64,000 bases of DNA from Agelas oroides (lineage: Eukaryota > Porifera > Demospongiae > Agelasida > Agelasidae), in the NCBI GenBank assembly GCA_949130485.1, contig OX422183.1, forward strand, positions 18,507,934 through 18,571,933, given 5' to 3'. A program made the position numbers and the translations under genes. The notes beneath the pieces were generated by a model that searched no databases, was not told the DNA's origin, and saw nothing but the letters and a program-made list of their open reading frames with translations. Each line of letters opens with the position of its first letter. Position 1 is the first letter of the stretch. Below are positions 60,276 through 64,000 of the stretch, one piece after another.

Positions 60276-60927
60276 GAGTAGAAAACTGTCGATTGAGACA
60301 GGGAGGAGTGATTAATAAACAGGCACTGAAGGACAGTACTGCTGTGTTAGAGATCCAGCAGGGAGCATGCAACAGTTGTTCACCCTACATACCAGCGTGC
60401 CATCTGCTACTGTTCAAAGCGTGCAGAGGTACCCTTCCTTTCTGTCCGAGTCATAGTAGCTTGTGTTTTCCTTGTGTGTGTGTAGTGTTAGCTATAGCTT
60501 GCATGAGCAAGAGAATTAAGATATTTCCATATGACCAGAGATTCAGAGAAGTAAGGCATTCACTTTTACACCACCAGCCCTATCAACTGGGGTATGGGAA
60601 GAGCTGCCACATCTTCTGTAAGAGACTTGCTGCAATGTGGAGTGAGAAGAGAGACAGCCATACAGCAAAATGATGGGGTGGATATGTTGCCACTTGAGCT
60701 TTGCCCAGCTAAGAGCCTCTATTATGTCTATCAGATCTTCTGCAAACATGCCTGGAAATGCAGCTCTGTGTGAGCCCATCCACTGATCTCCAGTCAGAAT
60801 GCTGCAACTTTTTATAAACACTCTAGATATGTATATATTTTACACTCAAAGTCTTTAAGATTTTACATCCTATTATACTTCATTTTACAAATTTTCGGTA
60901 ACTATGCAGTAATTATCATCAAAAAAT

Positions 60928-61020
60928 CACTAGCCAATGAAACATTTATGAAATTTACAATCATGAGTCATCCTCGCCACACAGTTACCATCATCAAAAT
61001 AAATGTTTCATTGGCTAGAG
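60928..61020. repeat. Hairpin-forming inverted repeat
   Basis: ACTAGCCAATGAAACATTTA (60928-60948 region) is inverted as TAAATGTTTCATTGGCTAG (about 61000-61018) across a loop of about 50 bp. Confidence 0.7.
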
Positions 61021-61299
61021 TAATCAAGAAACATCCTAGCCACACAGGACTTTTCTCATATACCTCTACTTATTTGCAACTGGTTGCTGTACGTAAGTCA
61101 GCCTCGTTCCCTTGAAAGCTGGGCCCGCTTTCAGTGCAGTTGCCAAAGATCTGCAGTGGCCCAGGGGTTAAAGTTAATGTTGATATCACGGAAGTATACG
61201 TATTTCCGTAAAAACCGCGTCCAAATTCGAAAATCGCCTACCACCTCTACCCCCTCTCTACCTTGTTCCCAGGCTCCCTAATCCGGAACATGAACATGG

Positions 61300-61565
61300 C
61301 ATTCCGAAATTCGTCGCTTCAACTAAAATTCATCGCCTCAGTTGAAATTCATCGCCTCATTTGAAATTCGTCGCTTCAGCTGAAAGTTCGCGCCTCAGTT
61401 GAAATTCGTCACCTCAGTTGAAATTCGTCGCCTCAGTTGAAATTCGTCACCTCAAAACTAACGCTGCCTGACAGGATCGTCGCCATGAAACTGCACATCG
61501 ACATGTAAAATGTACATCGACTGAAATGTTAGTTTTGACACAAACGGCACCCCATACGATGTTAC
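61300..61565 (-). repeat. Element with 18-bp tandem repeats (copy 2, inverted)
   Basis: About eight diverged units of the type AATTCGTCGCCTCAGTTGA (61305-61455), followed by GCTGCCTGACAGGATCGTCG, CATGAAACTGCACATCGACA, and TTTTGACACAAACGGCACCC. This is the reverse complement of the layout at 53956-54236. It starts just inside a CTTGTTCCCAGGCTCCC end (61262). Confidence 0.75.
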
Positions 61566-61874
61566 TGCTGAAAAAGTGAGCTGCGACTTCGTTGGTGAGA
61601 CTTCTGCACGGTTCAAGCAGGCGGACAAGTATCCCGTGTGTAAGTAAGGCTTTGCTTATACTTACTGTTACCATGTTCCGCTTTGAAAAATATTACCACG
61701 AAGCTATGGAGAAAGACTTTAGTTGGATAGCGCTACACTCTGGCATACAAAATAAAATCACAGCCACATTTTAAAGCTCCAGCATAGCTACACAACAACA
61801 ACAAAATAAAACGAGTTGTAGTATTAAACAAACTCCTGACCTGAGAGTACTTCGAGGCTACTTCGCGGTAGCGC

Positions 61875-62525
61875 GGTCTTCACGTGGGTGACGTTCGAGG
61901 GATCCGTCACGAAAGAAATCTCGTACACCGTTGGCAGAAATCCAATCTGAAATCCAGAAATCCACTCTAAAATCCGGAAATCCAATTCAGGATTCTATTA
62001 AAATACTCCGCAAATATCCGTATACTTTACATTAATTACACTACAAGAACGTGCACGTGCACCGATTTTCTATGACGTAATAGAACGTCACCACAATGAA
62101 TGACCTTTGTACCCGGCCGATCTTCGCAGTCGGGTACAAAGGTCATTCTTCCAAGGTGATTGTCAGATGTATTATGTATGACGAACATGCAGTACGGTAT
62201 GAATATGTATGTACCGAACACGCAGTATGCGTATGAATATGTATGACAATCAACGAACACACTGCCTATGCGCTATGTAGCGGTGAACTGCCTGTGACAG
62301 GCTGAGAGGAATGTGGTTCATGATTGTTCATGAGTATATTTTAGCTGTATCTTCAGAATAATAGCGAAATCCAGAAATCCGCTTTGAAATCCAGAAATCC
62401 ACTTTGAAATCCAGAAATCCACTTTGAAATCCGAAATCCACGTGAAATCCGAAATCCACGTGAAATCCAGTGGATTTCGAAATCTCGTACGCGGAGGCGC
62501 GCCGTGGCGGATCCCTCGGTGACGT
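61875..62525. mobile_element. Foldback-type element with ~20-bp tandem repeats
   Basis: GTGACGTTCGAGGGATCCG near 61888 and CGGATCCCTCGGTGACGT near 62508 are inverted ends. Inside both ends are repeats of GAAATCCAGAAATCCACTTT and shorter AAATCC units (61916-62000 and 62367-62478). An open frame over them on the minus strand repeats FKVDFWI-type residues and is an artefact. Confidence 0.6.
62096..62146. repeat. Perfect 18-bp hairpin
   Basis: GAATGACCTTTGTACCCG, a short loop (GCCGATCTTCGCAGT) and CGGGTACAAAGGTCATTC, an exact inverse. It sits in the middle of the foldback-type element at 61875-62525 and could be its centre. Confidence 0.85.
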
Positions 62526-64000
62526 TTCAGGTTATTCAGAGGAGGTAGTGCAGGTATACGGATCTTGTATACGTACATTACGTCTTCCGGTGATATCTGT
62601 TATGATAATCAAAGTTATGCGGTTGTCGTACAACGAAAGAGCTGTGCCAGACGGTAGATTTCGGCACCATCTGTTCCAAGCTGTGTTCATACGAATGACC
62701 TATCCTTCAAGATATGTGTATTTCAGGTGGTCAAGGTCCACACAGCTGTCGAGACCGCTGTTACTGCTCCCGTCGGTATGTGAGAACGCTGTAAAAGCCT
62801 GGTCTTGCTTCAAGCCTCTGAAATTGATGAGATTCAAGCGCCCATAGCGCATGAACGCAGGGTGCTATCAAAACTGGACTTGCACCAGATTAAAGATCTG
62901 TTTCTGTGCTTTCTGAAAATCCTCACATGATGGTGGTGACATCCCCATTATTAATCACATACCATGCTGCTGTTGAGATTTATTATGTACAACTCATCCT
63001 ATATGAAAAATGGTCAGTCTGTGCATATCACCATCTACTGGTGTTTGAAAGATACATCCCACAAGCTTGTAGTCTCAAGGTGCAAAAAAAAAAAACAGCA
63101 GGTGCACTGTACAACCCAATATAAGCACCAGGTACACAGTTCAGCTAATTGGGGCAAGCCTGAGTGAGTGCCACACCAGCAAGACTGCATTGCACATGCA
63201 CAAGTGTACAATTACAATATCTCGACTGTGCATGTGCAGGTCAGGTAGGTGGAAGTGTGAAGGCTGTCCTTACCCTTGTCTGAGACATAGCGCTATGGTT
63301 TGTCTAGTTTAGTGTTTAGGTTTTTGGGGGGTTGCACTGAGCTTAATAGGGATGAATTTTCTATGGAGATTCGATAGTTTACCCAGATACAATTTATTTA
63401 TGGAAAACATTGCCTTTGGTGCACATTTTGCCAGAATTTTACCCTTCTGTGATAGTCTATCAGTTAATGGGTCTGGGAATAGCTCCTCTGGCTACAGAGC
63501 TTTAGCAAGACACATTCTACCCTTAGCTGATGTGTGATACTGAGCCTTCTGAAATATAATTTGTTGCAACCCTACACTCTAGTAAATGAGCAGGCAAATT
63601 CAGAGCTTCAAAAGATGCGGGGGTAACTGGCATACATGGGCTTTGAAAACTTCAAAATTCATTATTCACTCTTCTTAGCACCTAAAATGGACAAAAAGTT
63701 GTGACTTAGTGTACAAGATCTGCATTTGTAAACATTTCTTGTATCCTTGTGTAATTTGCACATTATATATCCCACCTAGTATAGTTTTGCCTATACAACA
63801 GGTGGGGATTTACTGTGACAATTTCCCTCCCTGAGGGCTACCGAAGGGAAAATATGGCCCATAATTCCCTCTCCATGTATTTTTAGTTTACAGTCAACTA
63901 CACTGTCAGACTATAGTACAGATTTTACATCATTTTACTGTGACAGTAAATAATATTTAAGTTACTGTAAACACTTGCACATGTACAGATGTGTTTACAA
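62526..64000. other. No supported gene
   Basis: A 125-codon open frame at 62470-62847 begins inside the tandem repeat and matches nothing I recognise. A GAGCCTGAGCGAGCC-family end is at about 63146-63215. The rest is AT-rich sequence with only short frames. Confidence 0.45.

Noticed and set aside
62470..62847. 125-codon plus-strand open frame
   Set aside because: It starts within a tandem-repeat element and shows no known domain.

Overview
This is a eukaryotic, almost certainly animal, nuclear window. It has spliceosomal introns, modular exons (sushi, transmembrane, ankyrin) and a dense mix of animal-type transposons: Ty3/gypsy, Penelope-like, hAT, MULE and Ginger-like elements, a tRNA-derived SINE and many MITEs. 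I suspect a sponge or another early-branching marine invertebrate, because the transposase families and gene architecture resemble those. That is an inference I could not test. Most open reading frames are chance or lie inside repeats. There is no bacterial operon, CRISPR array or functional tRNA/rRNA gene that I can support.

The main host gene I can build lies on the minus strand and runs across most of the window (52803 down to 3974). It has a sushi/CCP exon (52564-52803), a transmembrane exon (44949-45055), six 33-codon ankyrin exons (14045 down to 5244) and a short terminal ankyrin exon with a stop codon (3974-4051). Splice sites and phases fit: sushi is 1-1, the TM exon is 1-0 and all ankyrin exons are 0-0. 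The predicted product is a single-pass receptor with extracellular sushi and cytoplasmic ankyrin repeats. A decayed 33-codon ankyrin exon sits at 36481-36579. The very large introns hold most of the transposons.

Region by region: 1-3900 carries MITE-like repeats downstream of the gene. 3974-14045 holds the ankyrin exons, with MITEs and a large GGAA/GAAA microsatellite in the introns. 15.6-17.0 kb is a broken Ginger-like element (integrase, GPY/F-like, Ulp1-like, PHD). 17.7-25.2 kb is repeat-rich, with a tandem duplication, a MITE with a 10-bp target duplication and internal TTAGGG-like units, and a 278-bp palindrome. 27.6-30.5 kb has a decayed DDE transposase followed by a Penelope-like relic. 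33.4 kb has a SINE. 36.4-41.4 kb is a Ty3/gypsy element with LTRs and a 5-bp duplication, inside an older inverted-repeat element. 42.3-43.1 kb is a MULE relic and 46.3-48.65 kb a hAT relic. 54-55 kb has SINE and short foldback repeats.

At 55.0-58.0 kb two genes face each other: a plus-strand multi-exon gene of unknown function and a minus-strand gene with an HTH plus an integrase-like DDE domain. Each has one apparent single-base frameshift. From 58.5 to 64 kb I find only repeats, among them a diverged inverted duplication, 18-bp and ~20-bp tandem arrays and a perfect 18-bp hairpin.
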